Shown here: positions 8,268-17,285 of the stretch, in pieces
Position numbering within the stretch: the stretch's first letter is position 1
Layout: every line of letters begins with the position of its first letter
Assembly: GCF_004352915.1 (NCBI RefSeq)
Contig: NZ_SJSY01000076.1
Span: forward strand, 620,001 to 684,000
DNA from: Flavobacterium zhairuonense
GTDB taxonomy: Bacteria > Bacteroidota > Bacteroidia > Flavobacteriales > Flavobacteriaceae
Length of the DNA: 64,000 nucleotides
Direction: 5' to 3'
Program-made: the position numbers and the translations under genes
Notes under the pieces: model-generated
What the model was told of the DNA's origin: nothing
Seen by the model: the letters and a program-made list of their open reading frames with translations, nothing else
Database searches by the model: none

Positions 8268-8277
8268 CTTTGAGACA

Positions 8278-8335
8278 CTAAGCTACTAAGTTTCTAAGAT
8301 TCTAAGCTTTCATTCTTATATCAAATTCTTAGAAT
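8278..8335. repeat. Period-8 word repeat CTAAGnnn
   Basis: CTAAG begins at 8278, 8286, 8294 and 8302: four units at exact 8-nt spacing with three variable bases each. A short inverted copy (CTTAG inside 8325-8335) follows. The same word recurs at 14583-14611 and 53049-53132. Confidence 0.8.
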
Positions 8336-8346
8336 GTCTTTAAATA

Positions 8347-8380
8347 CAAAAGGGATAAACTTAATTGTTTATCCCTTTTG
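8347..8380. terminator. Bidirectional terminator between convergent genes
   Basis: A perfect 14-bp stem (8347-8360 with 8367-8380), 6-nt loop, with A-run before and T-run after the GGG/CCC core, lies between the + strand reductase and the - strand acyltransferase. It can serve both. Confidence 0.8.
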
Positions 8381-8440
8381 TGAATATCTATAACTAACAA
8401 AATTAGAAATTCAATATTTTTATTTAAAGGTACATAGTAA

Positions 8441-8504
8441 CAAAGGTGCAAAAGAACAAAGTTTTAACCTTAAGCCTTTGCAACTTTGTCGCTTTGCCCC
8501 TTTG
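8441..8504. repeat. Period-8 word repeat CAAAGnnn, inverted pair
   Basis: The left arm 8441-8461 has CAAAG at 8-nt spacing; the inverted arm 8476-8504 has four CTTTG units at 8-nt spacing. The right arm lies inside the acyltransferase gene and encodes its last dozen residues (GSKGQSDKVAKA). The same word occurs at 52041-52069. Confidence 0.8.
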
Positions 8505-9612
8505 AACCTACTTTCTTCTGAAGCCAATTTCTAACTGGTTCGTCATATAATTTTAAACATACAAAAGCCAAAACAATACTTGCTACAAGAAGCGCAATTC
8601 CAGGAAGGAATCCATCTTCAAGGGAAACTTTATTATCTACTACCCATGCCGTGTACCAATAAATCAATGGATAATGCGTAATGTAAATTGGATATGAAAT
8701 ATCGCCTAAAAGCTTGCATATTTTAGCAGAAAAAGCACTTTTGATCTGTCCACCGGCTCCAATTGCAACAATCAACGGGAAAACTAAAATGATACAGAAA
8801 GACTCATACAAACCGTTCATCCATAATGAGTTTTCGTCTCCAAATCTTGGCAAAGCCAAAACAACAGTGATTAGAATACTACAAATCCAGAAAGCTCCTT
8901 TTAAATGAATTAATTTTCCTAAACGACACAATAGCATTCCAGCAAAAAATGGATACAACAAACGAGTAAATCCAATGTTCATTTGTTCTAAGTTTAAAGA
9001 CCAGCCTCCTATCACATCGCCTTTGGGTCCGAAAACAAGGTAATTAATTAGCAGTCCGGCAAATAGCAGTACAAAAACTGACAGTACTTTTTTCGAAAAT
9101 TTGCGAAATATTAGGGCGTACAAGATATTTGCAATATATTCAAAGAAAAGCGACCATGCCGGACCGTCTAAAGGATGCATTTCACCCCAACCTCTAATTT
9201 CTAATGAAGGCGGAATTGGCAATAATGTAAAACCAATAACCATTGTTACAATCACTTTCCAAACTTCCATATTTGCAATCATTGGAAATAATATATCTGA
9301 AGCTTGAAAATAATAAAATATAGCACCAATTATCATCCCCATGATTACCATGGGCTGTAAACGGATTAATCGGCGTTTGTAGAACTCCCATTGTGTCATT
9401 TTTGCCCAGCGATCGTCATAAGCATAGGCTACAACAAATCCAGATAATAGGAAAAAGAAATCTACAGCCAAATAGCCATGATTGATAATTTGCTTAAAAC
9501 GGTTTCCGCCGCTAAAAGTTTCAAAAATGTGAAATGCAACAACTAAAATCGCAGCAACACCGCGCAAGCCATCTAAAATTTCGTAATGTTTTTTTGGTTT
9601 AATATCATTCAT
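8470..9612 (-). CDS. Acyltransferase family 3 membrane protein
   Basis: 380 residues with about ten hydrophobic segments. The N-terminus EILDGLRGVAAILVVAFHIFE holds the R and catalytic His (H28) expected of acyltransferase-3 enzymes, followed by YLAVDFFFLLSGFVVAYAYDDRW. These inner-membrane proteins O-acylate sugars of polysaccharides, LPS or other surface glycans; the substrate here is unknown. The C-terminal tail of about 12 residues is translated from the CAAAGnnn repeat, so the ancestral protein probably ended earlier. It lies downstream of the DUF1349 and GH3 genes on the same strand. Confidence 0.85.
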   Translation of the reverse strand: MNDIKPKKHYEILDGLRGVAAILVVAFHIFETFSGGNRFKQIINHGYLAVDFFFLLSGFVVAYAYDDRWAKMTQWEFYKRRLIRLQPMVIMGMIIGAIFYYFQASDILFPMIANMEVWKVIVTMVIGFTLLPIPPSLEIRGWGEMHPLDGPAWSLFFEYIANILYALIFRKFSKKVLSVFVLLFAGLLINYLVFGPKGDVIGGWSLNLEQMNIGFTRLLYPFFAGMLLCRLGKLIHLKGAFWICSILITVVLALPRFGDENSLWMNGLYESFCIILVFPLIVAIGAGGQIKSAFSAKICKLLGDISYPIYITHYPLIYWYTAWVVDNKVSLEDGFLPGIALLVASIVLAFVCLKLYDEPVRNWLQKKVGSKGQSDKVAKA

Positions 9613-9683
9613 ATAATGGTTAATTATAAATTGTTAATGGTGAATTTAATTAATAATTGATAATTTACAATTCACAATTATTA
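9611..9683. repeat. Period-7 word repeat AATTnnn, inverted pair
   Basis: AATT or AATG starts at 9622, 9629, 9636 and 9643 (exact 7-nt period) and again at 9655, 9662, 9669 and 9676 in the part that folds back on the first. It fills the whole gap between the DUF1349 and acyltransferase genes. Confidence 0.7.
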
Positions 9684-10328
9684 TTAGTGATTTTTCAGCC
9701 ATTCTAATCTTCTTTGATCTGGAAGATGTTTTACCGTGAAATTTTCAAATTTAGCTTCGAAACCATTTCCGTCTGGCGAAGCTGCCATTAAACCAACCAT
9801 TACAGGCGTATTATCTTGTAACGGCGCATTTCTGGTCATAATGTAGTTTTTATCATCAAAAGAATAAAAGACTTCAACAGCATCTAATCGACGTACAGCT
9901 TTAATCCAGATAAACGGCGGCGCTTTTTCAAGTGTAGTTACGCTCCAATCACTTTTTTCATGCGTTACTACAGTACTGATGTTGAATTTTCCGTCAACAA
10001 ATTCTACTCCGGTTTTAATGTAGTTTTTTTCATCAACTCGAATCATTAATCCCATTTGGTCAAAACGGGCAATATAATTTCCGGTAATTTTTACTTTGGC
10101 TTCAAACTCGCCACCATAAGTTGCATAGTAAAAAGGCGCGTCGTCAACCGTAAAACCGTAATGCGAAATTCGCCAATAATCACTGTTTGGAGTAACATTC
10201 ATAATCAATGCGTTGTTTTTAATTTCCCATTTTTCAGGCTCATTAAACCATTGCATCTTACTAAGAGTTTGTGCCGAAAGGTTTTGAAACAAAACAAATC
10301 CAATCGCAAATAATAGTATTTTTTTCAT
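9684..10328 (-). CDS. Secreted DUF1349 (laminin G-like) protein
   Basis: 214 residues from the ATG at 10328. The start was chosen because it opens a clear signal peptide, MKKILLFAIGFVLFQNLSAQ; the 17 upstream codons come from a word repeat. The mature part matches DUF1349 proteins: QWFNEPEKWEIKNNALIMNV, DYWRISHYGF, GGEFEAKVKITGNY, FDQMGLMIRVDEKNYIKTGVEFVDG and PPFIWIKAVRRLDAVEVFYSFDDKNY. The fold is a concanavalin-like sandwich often linked to glycan metabolism. It lies next to a GH3 glycosidase on the same strand, which suggests a periplasmic or surface carbohydrate role; the exact ligand is unknown. Confidence 0.8.
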   Translation of the reverse strand: MKKILLFAIGFVLFQNLSAQTLSKMQWFNEPEKWEIKNNALIMNVTPNSDYWRISHYGFTVDDAPFYYATYGGEFEAKVKITGNYIARFDQMGLMIRVDEKNYIKTGVEFVDGKFNISTVVTHEKSDWSVTTLEKAPPFIWIKAVRRLDAVEVFYSFDDKNYIMTRNAPLQDNTPVMVGLMAASPDGNGFEAKFENFTVKHLPDQRRLEWLKNH

Positions 10329-10365
10329 TTTTTTTCGATTCTTAATTTTTCGAGAAGCCAAACTT

Positions 10366-10393
10366 CTAACATTTAACATTTTTACATCTAACT
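10366..10393. repeat. Short period-7 word repeat TTAACAT
   Basis: TAACAT at 10367 and 10374, then TTACAT and TAACT variants, at or near 7-nt spacing. No clear inverted partner. It accounts for the codons upstream of the true DUF1349 start. Confidence 0.5.
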
Positions 10394-10408
10394 TTTCAGG
10401 ACAAAAGC

Positions 10409-10438
10409 AAAGCTGTAAACTTTTACATTTACAGCTTT
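10409..10438 (-). terminator. Terminator after GH3 gene
   Basis: A perfect 11-bp stem (10409-10419 with 10428-10438), 8-nt loop, 30 bp after the GH3 stop codon on the - strand, followed by a partly U-rich run. Confidence 0.6.
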
Positions 10439-10468
10439 ACAAACCAACCAATTTAGAAATAATAAAAC

Positions 10469-12685
10469 TTATTGAAGTGAGAAGCCCACTTTAGATTTTA
10501 TATCTGCAGATGATGCACCAATTAAAGCTTCAAAAGCTCCTGGTTCAGCAACCCAGTCGTGTTTTTTATCATCAAAGAAACTTAACGCTGTTTTGTCAAC
10601 TGTAAAAGTTACCGTTTTTTCTTCTCCTGCTTTAAGAGAAACTTTTTCAAATCCTTTTAATTCCTTAATTGGACGTGGCAAAGAAGATTTTAAATCGCTG
10701 ATATAAAGCTGTACAGTCTCTGATCCTTCGCGACTTCCCGTATTTTTTACAGTAACTGAAAATGTTATTTTATCACCAGAAGTCATTTGTTTTTTATCTG
10801 AAGTAACTTTTCCGTAAGCAAAAGTCGTATAGCTTAATCCGTGACCAAAAGGGAATAATGGTTTGATTTTTTGTTTGTCTGCCCAACGGTATCCAACATA
10901 AATTCCTTCGTTGTAAACAACTTCATCTCCACCTGGAAACTGACCTAAAGCGTGTGCTCCATTGTCAGATAATTTTACTGGGAAAGTGAAAGTCAATTTT
11001 CCTGATGGATTCACATCTCCAACCAAAACATTTGCCAAAGCAGTTCCAGCCTCAGTTCCTAAAAACCATCCTTGTACAACTCCTGGAACTTCTTTAATCC
11101 AAGGCATTGAAACAGCATTTCCAGAAATATTAACGAAAACAATGTTTTTATTTACTTTCGCTAATTGGCTGATTAATTCATTCTGTCCATAAGAAAGTTC
11201 CAATCCTTTACGATCGTGACCTTCATCATCTTGATTTGGACTTTTGTTCAATCCTCCAATAAAAAGAACGATATCAGCATCTTTAGCTACTTTTACAGCT
11301 TCAGCAGTCAATTCTGCCGGAGAACGTTTTTCTTCTAAACTTACTTTAGCCACAACTCCGTTGTAGTTGCTTGTTGGATCTCCAACATAACCACGAGCAT
11401 AAACGATTTCTGCCTGATTTCCGATTTTTTTCTTCAATCCTTCAAGTGGAGTAATTTCGTATCTCGCTTTAAGAGAAGAACTTCCTCCTCCTACTGTCAT
11501 CATTTTGATAGCATTTTCTCCAATAACCGCAATCTTCTTAGTTTTAGAAAGATTGATTGGCAAAATGTTGTTGTTGTTTTGCAACAAAACAATTCCTTCT
11601 TCAGCAATTTTACGACCTGCATCAGCGTGTTCTTGTGTTCCAAAAGAACCGAAAGGACGATTTTTATCCATTGTCGTCAAGAAAGCCAAACGCAAAATAC
11701 GACGTACTTTTTCGTCTAATTCTTTAGTTCCAACTTCCCCTTTTTTAATCATTTCTGAATAAGGTTTTGCTAAATAATAATTATCATAAGCATTGCTTGT
11801 ACCCCAAGAAAGTCCGTTTGTCCAAGAACCGAATTCCATATCTAAACCATTGTAAATAGCTTGTTTTGTATCATGAACACCGCCCCAGTCTGAAACTACA
11901 ACGCCTTTGAATCCCCATTCTTTACGAAGAATATCGTTAAGCAAGAACTCATTATGGCAACATTGCTGTCCTTTGTATTTATTGTAAGATCCCATAATCG
12001 CCCATGCGTCTCCATCTTGTACAGCTGCTTTAAAAGCCGGAAGATAGATTTCATACAACGCTCTGTCGTCAACAACAACATTTACAGTATTACGATTTGT
12101 TTCTTGATTGTTTAATGCGAAGTGCTTCACACAAGCCGCAACGCCATTAGACTGAACTCCTTTGATATAAGGAACAACCATTTTTGAAGTCAAAAACGGA
12201 TCTTCTCCCATATATTCAAAGTTTCTTCCATTTAATGGGCTTCTGTAAATATTTACTCCAGGCCCCAATAGTACATTTTTATTACGGTAACGTGCTTCTT
12301 CTCCAATAGATTTACCGTATAAAGAAGCCAATTCTTTGTTCCAAGTTGCAGAAAGTGCTGTAAGTGCAGGAAAAGCAATACATGAATCGTTTGTCCATCC
12401 GGCTTGATCCCATTCGTCCCATTTTACTTCCGTGCGAATTCCGTGTGGTCCATCGGTCATCCAGTTTTCTGGAATTCCAAGACGTTTTACACCTGGCGAA
12501 CTAAATTTTGACTGCGCATGAATCATGGCAATTTTTTCGTCAGTTGTCATTCTTTTAAGCGCATCTTCTACACGCTCATCAATTGGCTTTTTATCATCAA
12601 GATAAACCGGAACTTTATTTTGTGCATTCAATCCGAATGAACTCAATAAAACTAAAACAACGATTGTTTTAACGTTTTTAAACAT
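10469..12685 (-). CDS. Glycoside hydrolase family 3, beta-glucosidase-like
   Basis: 738 residues with signal peptide MFKNVKTIVVLVLLSSFGLNAQ. The N-terminal barrel (about 35-340) carries WMTDGPHGIR, KHFALNNQE (KH at 187-188) and GFKGVVVSDWGG, whose D266 is the expected nucleophile. An alpha/beta sandwich (about 360-590) is followed by a C-terminal FN3-like domain (about 640-730: VTVKNTGSREGSETVQLYISD). Family members cleave beta-linked glucosides or xylosides from non-reducing ends in the periplasm or at the surface; exact specificity is not readable. Downstream lies a secreted DUF1349 protein, upstream a DUF6377 regulator, a local carbohydrate cluster without SusC/D partners. Confidence 0.92.
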   Translation of the reverse strand: MFKNVKTIVVLVLLSSFGLNAQNKVPVYLDDKKPIDERVEDALKRMTTDEKIAMIHAQSKFSSPGVKRLGIPENWMTDGPHGIRTEVKWDEWDQAGWTNDSCIAFPALTALSATWNKELASLYGKSIGEEARYRNKNVLLGPGVNIYRSPLNGRNFEYMGEDPFLTSKMVVPYIKGVQSNGVAACVKHFALNNQETNRNTVNVVVDDRALYEIYLPAFKAAVQDGDAWAIMGSYNKYKGQQCCHNEFLLNDILRKEWGFKGVVVSDWGGVHDTKQAIYNGLDMEFGSWTNGLSWGTSNAYDNYYLAKPYSEMIKKGEVGTKELDEKVRRILRLAFLTTMDKNRPFGSFGTQEHADAGRKIAEEGIVLLQNNNNILPINLSKTKKIAVIGENAIKMMTVGGGSSSLKARYEITPLEGLKKKIGNQAEIVYARGYVGDPTSNYNGVVAKVSLEEKRSPAELTAEAVKVAKDADIVLFIGGLNKSPNQDDEGHDRKGLELSYGQNELISQLAKVNKNIVFVNISGNAVSMPWIKEVPGVVQGWFLGTEAGTALANVLVGDVNPSGKLTFTFPVKLSDNGAHALGQFPGGDEVVYNEGIYVGYRWADKQKIKPLFPFGHGLSYTTFAYGKVTSDKKQMTSGDKITFSVTVKNTGSREGSETVQLYISDLKSSLPRPIKELKGFEKVSLKAGEEKTVTFTVDKTALSFFDDKKHDWVAEPGAFEALIGASSADIKSKVGFSLQ

Positions 12686-12893
12686 AACTATTATTATTTA
12701 TTTAAGCATTCAACTTATATAAAAGGTCTAGTGGTCAGTTGTACCTTTTATTAATATTGTAAAACTAAAACGTTATCGTACAAGTTACATTTTTAAACGC
12801 AAAAAAGTAGTGAATTAAAAAATCAAATAATTGATTTTCAATTGAATAATAAAAAAAATACAGTAAAAAAAGTAGTGATTTTAAAATATTTCT

Positions 12894-14534
12894 TTATGAT
12901 TTCAAGGCCAATGAACCAATTTTCATGACCATTTCTTCGAAATCATTTCTCGAAACTGCAGCCTTATTTCGAGCTCTGGTTCGGTAATTGTAAATTGTGC
13001 TTAAAGAATAACGAAGAAATGCAGCAATCTTAACACTATCTGTAATTCCTAATCGAATCAGTGCAAAAATTCGTAATTCGGTATTCAGCAATTCTCCTTG
13101 TTTCAAAACTATTTGTTCTTCGGAAATTAGCAATGCATTGAAATCCTTCACGAAAGTTGGATATAAATTCAAAAAGATAATATCGAAGTTTTTATACAAT
13201 TCCTCCAATTCATTATCAACTAAAGTTGTAGATTTCAGAATTTTATAAATTTCATCAAACTGTTTGGCCGCCGCTTTTTTATTTAAAATAATACGATAGT
13301 TTTCTAATTTGTTAATGTACGTCGAACAAAGACTGAAAAAATGCGCGATATATTCTTCTTTAACATGATTAGACTCAGATAATTGTGAATTGGTTTCCTG
13401 CAATTGTTCATTGGTTTGGGTAATGTCTTTATTCAATTCCGCCAATTTCTGACTCGTTTCATAGAGTTCTGCACGAATTCTCGAAACCTTTTTCATTTGT
13501 TTGTAAACGTAAATAATCGCTACAATTAAAAATACCGATAACAAACTGATGCACAGTAAATAAACTTGTAATTCTGCTTTTCGTTTTGCTTCTTTTTCTA
13601 AATAAACCGTATTGATAATCGAGTAAACCTCTGACATTAAAAGCGTTCGAAATTGGACATTGCAATAAAGCGCATCTTCAATTGCCGATTGGGTGAGTTT
13701 ATATGCCATATCAACATCGCCAATTTCATAAAAAACAGAAGCTAATTCTTGTAGAGAAGCATTGTCTTTATTGGCGTTTTTTAAATCTGAAGTAGCCGAA
13801 AGCGCATAATATTTTTTACGAAGTTCTAAATTATGGGTTGCTTCATTAATTTTCCCTAAAAGATATGTAATAATGGCATATTGCGGATTATCTTCAGTGA
13901 TTGTTTTGAGCAAGTTTTCTAGCTTCTTTTGTGTATTCTCATATTTCCTTTGAAAAAGATCCTGCGTAAGTTTAGTGATTTGATAGTCTAAAGTATTAGG
14001 TTTTAAAACTTGTAAAAGCGAATCTCGGTATTTTACAATTTGCTGATGATATTCTTCATTATAACTGTTTGCCGCATAATGTTCAAAAAATTCGCGATAT
14101 GAAATGTAATAAGTTGGCAATAAACTTGCAGAGAGATTTTTCTTGTTGATGCTTTTTATAATAGCTTCCGATTCGCGGTATTTTCCTGAAGACGAATAAA
14201 GTGTAACCAACTCTAATTTTGCCAAATTCAGAAGGTCTTTATTTTGAAGCTGCGTGCCAATTTTGATGTTCTTTTTTACATATCGAATAGCCGAATCTGA
14301 ATTGAATTTCTGATATTCTAAATATAAAGTCTTATTGTAATTGTATTCCTGCTCAGGACTTAAACCTTCTGATTTTATTTTTTTGAAGTTTAAAATTCGT
14401 TCTTCTTTAAGCTTTACATAATGCTGTTTCTTATTTAACGCATCATTTAATTTATCCAATATAATATCTTCGCTATCCAAAGCAAATGTTGGAAAGCTGA
14501 GCAATAAAGCACAAAACAGTAAAAGATTTTTCAA
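12894..14534 (-). CDS. Membrane-anchored TPR transcriptional regulator, DUF6377 type
   Basis: 546 residues. Signal sequence MKNLLLFCALLLSFPTFA, then a TPR-like helical periplasmic region to about 315, one strong transmembrane segment (about 322-345, LLCISLLSVFLIVAIIYVY), a coiled coil (about 350-395, KLAELNKDITQTNEQLQETN) and a C-terminal domain ending in a LuxR-like helix-turn-helix (LGITDSVKIAAFLRYSLSTIYNYRTRARNKA). The architecture is a one-component regulator sensing in the periplasm and binding DNA in the cytoplasm, as in other Bacteroidetes sugar-use regulators. It is 208 bp upstream of the GH3 gene on the same strand, so regulation of that gene is likely but not shown. A candidate -7 box (TATATTTG on the minus strand) lies at 14562-14569. 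Confidence 0.8.
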   Translation of the reverse strand: MKNLLLFCALLLSFPTFALDSEDIILDKLNDALNKKQHYVKLKEERILNFKKIKSEGLSPEQEYNYNKTLYLEYQKFNSDSAIRYVKKNIKIGTQLQNKDLLNLAKLELVTLYSSSGKYRESEAIIKSINKKNLSASLLPTYYISYREFFEHYAANSYNEEYHQQIVKYRDSLLQVLKPNTLDYQITKLTQDLFQRKYENTQKKLENLLKTITEDNPQYAIITYLLGKINEATHNLELRKKYYALSATSDLKNANKDNASLQELASVFYEIGDVDMAYKLTQSAIEDALYCNVQFRTLLMSEVYSIINTVYLEKEAKRKAELQVYLLCISLLSVFLIVAIIYVYKQMKKVSRIRAELYETSQKLAELNKDITQTNEQLQETNSQLSESNHVKEEYIAHFFSLCSTYINKLENYRIILNKKAAAKQFDEIYKILKSTTLVDNELEELYKNFDIIFLNLYPTFVKDFNALLISEEQIVLKQGELLNTELRIFALIRLGITDSVKIAAFLRYSLSTIYNYRTRARNKAAVSRNDFEEMVMKIGSLALKS

Positions 14535-14582
14535 GGTGGTGGTCGATAGTTTTTAGAAAAGCAAATATAGTGAAATTAGTTT

Positions 14583-14611
14583 CTGAGATACTGATATACT
14601 AAGATGCTAAG
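14583..14611. repeat. Period-8 word repeat CTAAGnnn
   Basis: Units start at 14583 (CTGAGATA), 14591 (CTGATATA), 14599 (CTAAGATG) and 14607 (CTAAG), all at exact 8-nt spacing, followed by a T-run. Same word as at 8278 and 53049. Confidence 0.75.
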
Positions 14612-14624
14612 TTTTTTTTTACTC

Positions 14625-14695
14625 GCCACGAATTACACGAATTTTCACTAATTTCTACGCTATCTTAAATAATTATAATTCGTGTAATTTGTGGC
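14625..14695. repeat. GCCACGAATTACAC inverted repeat
   Basis: Arms 14625-14643 and 14677-14695 match at 18 of 19 positions. The word CACGAATT repeats within the arm at 9-10-nt spacing. Related arms lie at 17032-17124 and 52140-52269. It fills the gap upstream of the DUF6377 gene. Confidence 0.8.
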
Positions 14696-14703
14696 AAAAA
14701 AAA

Positions 14704-16965
14704 TTATAATGTTGCAATTGGTGCGGCTAAACAACTTTCTGGAATATCAAAAGCGTTGACCAAAGCCACAGCATCTGGGCGAATATCCCAACACAATTGA
14801 TTGACGATTTTACGAATCGCTTTTGTTTTAACAGCTTCCATATAACCGTCTTCAAGATACCAGGCTTTGTTTTTTTCGATCTGCGAAAGCGCAAATAATT
14901 GATATAATTTGGTTAATATTTGTTTCGAATTTTCATCTTTAATTGTTTTTAAAGCTTCTTGAAATTGCTCTAAAACAATTCGTTCCAAATACGCCTGAGC
15001 CACATCGATCATTTGATGCTGTACGACATTAAAAGCATCATAAGCTTCTAAACCACCATCAACTAATTTTTTGATACGTCGCGCCGCCGATGCTAATATT
15101 GTTTTTTCTCTATGAACAAAAGCTTGATGATGGAATTCTGAATCCAACAAATGTTCATCTTCAGTTCTTCGCGTTGCAATTGGGTTTTTCTCGGATAAAG
15201 CAGTTTTGGCATTTTCATACACATAATTAATGATACCGAGTGAACCCATTTCACCAAAAGATTTTCTGAATTCAGATAAACGGTTTTTAGCAACCAATTG
15301 CATCAAAACGGTATTATCTCCTTCAAAAGTGGTATAAATTTCGGTATCATTTTTTAATGCATCTATTCGGTTTTCAGATAAATATCCTTTTCCACCACAG
15401 GCTTCACGACATTCTTGCAAAATATCTCGCGTACTCCAAGTCGAGTATGATTTTAATCCTGCGGCTAGAGCCTCAATTTCTTGCATTTCCGCCTCAGTTC
15501 TGTTCAAAAATCTATTCGTAAGATATTGAAGTGCAAAATGTACTGCGTATGTTTTAGCCAAACTCGGCAATAATCTTCGTTGATGCATTCTGTAATTCAA
15601 AATTGGGACTTCAGATCCGCCTTCTGGTCCGAATTGTCTTCTTTGATCGCTGTAGCGAATGGCAATGGTCAATCCTGATTTGGCTGCCGCCAAAGCCGAA
15701 CGTGGAATTCCGATTCTTCCTCCCACTAAAGTTCCCAACATCGTAAAAAATCGTCGATTATCACTCGGAATCGGACTTTCGAATTCTCCGTTTTCATTTA
15801 CAGAAGCAAAACGATCCAACATATTATCTTTCGGAATCACGACATTATTAAAACTGATTGTTCCGTTATCAACACCATTTAAACCCATTTTATGGCCACA
15901 ATCGCCAATTGTAACTCCGTTTAAAACATTTCCATTTGGGTCGCGCAACGGAACCACAAATGCATTTACGCCATAATCGTGATCGTCGATAATTAATTTA
16001 GCAAAAACAGTTGCCATTTGTCCATGAACTGCCGCATTACCAATATATTCTTTTTGCGCGTCTTTATTGGGTGTATGAATCGTAAAAGTCTGATTACTGT
16101 AATTATAAGTTGCCGTAGTTTCTAATCCTTTTACATTTGATCCATGATGGGTTTCGGTCATGGCAAAACAGCCTGGAAGTTTCAGCGAACCAATATCATT
16201 TAAATATTTTGCATAATGTTTTTCGGTTCCAAGTGACTGAACGCTCATTCCCCAAAGTCCAAATTGAACACCGAATTTAATTACCAAACTTAAATCGTGA
16301 TAACTCAACGTTTCCATTATTGCAAAATAATCTTCTACGTTTCCTCCTCCTCCATATTCCTTCGGATACGCCATATTTCCAAGATTTTCTTCGGCTAGAA
16401 TTTTGCACCAATTGTAAACTGTTTGGCGAAAAACATTTATATCTGTAGAAGTTTCGTATGCAAATTCAGGTCGGGAAATAATTGATTTTACTCTTTTTAT
16501 GATTGGAGCTTCTTTCCCGTCTAACAATTCTGTTATTTTCTTAATATCAAGATTGCTTGTCGTTTGAGAATTTGCCGTAAACGAATCTGCTTTTGTTTTG
16601 AAATTCTGAAGCGCTTCTTCGCCTAAAATTCCGAGATCATTCTCCAATTTTGTAAAATCTGATTCTATCGGTGTTAAATCCAAATCACTACCAGAAAGTG
16701 CTTTCGCTATATCAAAAATTGACTTGATAGACGATTTATCCTGAATACTTTTTTCAATATCCAATTTCCATTGTGTGAGTTCATTTCGCGAAGGCGGATT
16801 TGACACATCAACTTTTGAGAGCAAAAACGCTTTTTCTTCTTCTGATAAAACATTTAAGGAATTTATAAACTCTTTTAGTGTCGAAAATTCTTTCTGCGTC
16901 AGAAGATCATCAGACCACACTAAATAAAACAAAGGAAGAAAGGCTTGAAGCTTGGTATTTTTCAT
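14704..16965 (-). CDS. Acyl-CoA dehydrogenase/oxidase family flavoprotein
   Basis: 753 residues, much longer than the about 380 of ordinary acyl-CoA dehydrogenases. An N-terminal helical extension (1-110) precedes the dehydrogenase core: GNMAYPKEYGGGG, the FAD-binding CFAMTETHHGSNVKGLETTA strand, GVDNGTISFNNVVIPKDNML, then GGRIGIPRSALAAAKSGLTIAIRYSDQRRQFG and ECREACGGKGYLSENRI. The C-terminal 200 residues are helical, as in acyl-CoA oxidases. The family oxidises fatty acyl-CoA at C2-C3; whether electrons go to ETF or oxygen cannot be decided here. It stands alone between repeat-filled gaps. Confidence 0.88.
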   Translation of the reverse strand: MKNTKLQAFLPLFYLVWSDDLLTQKEFSTLKEFINSLNVLSEEEKAFLLSKVDVSNPPSRNELTQWKLDIEKSIQDKSSIKSIFDIAKALSGSDLDLTPIESDFTKLENDLGILGEEALQNFKTKADSFTANSQTTSNLDIKKITELLDGKEAPIIKRVKSIISRPEFAYETSTDINVFRQTVYNWCKILAEENLGNMAYPKEYGGGGNVEDYFAIMETLSYHDLSLVIKFGVQFGLWGMSVQSLGTEKHYAKYLNDIGSLKLPGCFAMTETHHGSNVKGLETTATYNYSNQTFTIHTPNKDAQKEYIGNAAVHGQMATVFAKLIIDDHDYGVNAFVVPLRDPNGNVLNGVTIGDCGHKMGLNGVDNGTISFNNVVIPKDNMLDRFASVNENGEFESPIPSDNRRFFTMLGTLVGGRIGIPRSALAAAKSGLTIAIRYSDQRRQFGPEGGSEVPILNYRMHQRRLLPSLAKTYAVHFALQYLTNRFLNRTEAEMQEIEALAAGLKSYSTWSTRDILQECREACGGKGYLSENRIDALKNDTEIYTTFEGDNTVLMQLVAKNRLSEFRKSFGEMGSLGIINYVYENAKTALSEKNPIATRRTEDEHLLDSEFHHQAFVHREKTILASAARRIKKLVDGGLEAYDAFNVVQHQMIDVAQAYLERIVLEQFQEALKTIKDENSKQILTKLYQLFALSQIEKNKAWYLEDGYMEAVKTKAIRKIVNQLCWDIRPDAVALVNAFDIPESCLAAPIATL

Positions 16966-17000
16966 ATAAATAGGATTCGGTTTTTAATAGTTTTCTGCAA

Positions 17001-17168
17001 CAGATTAACACAGATTAAAGGGATTTTTTTAGCCACGAATTACACAAATTTTCACAAATTTCTTTTTTTATTAAGCATTAGCTCTAAATAAATCTAATTC
17101 GTGAAAATTCGCGTAATTCGTGGCTATCTAACTTTATACATAAAACAATTAATCCTATTAATCTATGG
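17001..17168. repeat. Nested inverted repeats in a 320-bp gap
   Basis: Inner arms 17032-17060 and 17096-17124 begin GCCACGAATTAC and differ at only three sites, each of which would be a G-U pair in minus-strand RNA, the direction of both flanking genes. Outer arms hold ACAGATTAA at 10-nt spacing (17000-17019) and a partial inverted copy (TTAATCCTATTAATCT, near 17149-17166). The gap holds no gene. Confidence 0.75.
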
Positions 17169-17192
17169 TTTATCTTAAATTTACTGCATAAA

Positions 17193-17225
17193 AAAACAGG
17201 AATGAAAAATAATCATTCCTGTTTT
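17193..17225 (-). terminator. Terminator after EamA transporter gene
   Basis: A perfect 13-bp stem (17193-17205 with 17213-17225), 7-nt loop, followed on the - strand by a U-run. Confidence 0.75.
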
Positions 17226-17285
17226 AAAACCCTGTTAAGATTCTCGTAATTTTACTTTCTAAACCAATAAAAAATGCAAAACCAA

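Noticed and set aside
1-8270. Prophage boundary with att site and integrase
   Set aside because: No integrase, and no direct repeat flanking 6552 could be identified; the left boundary is outside the window, so phage versus tail-like particle stays open.
12740-12790. LacI-like site (AAACGTTATCG) upstream of the GH3 gene
   Set aside because: The two halves do not form a convincing palindrome, unlike the perfect site at 48152.
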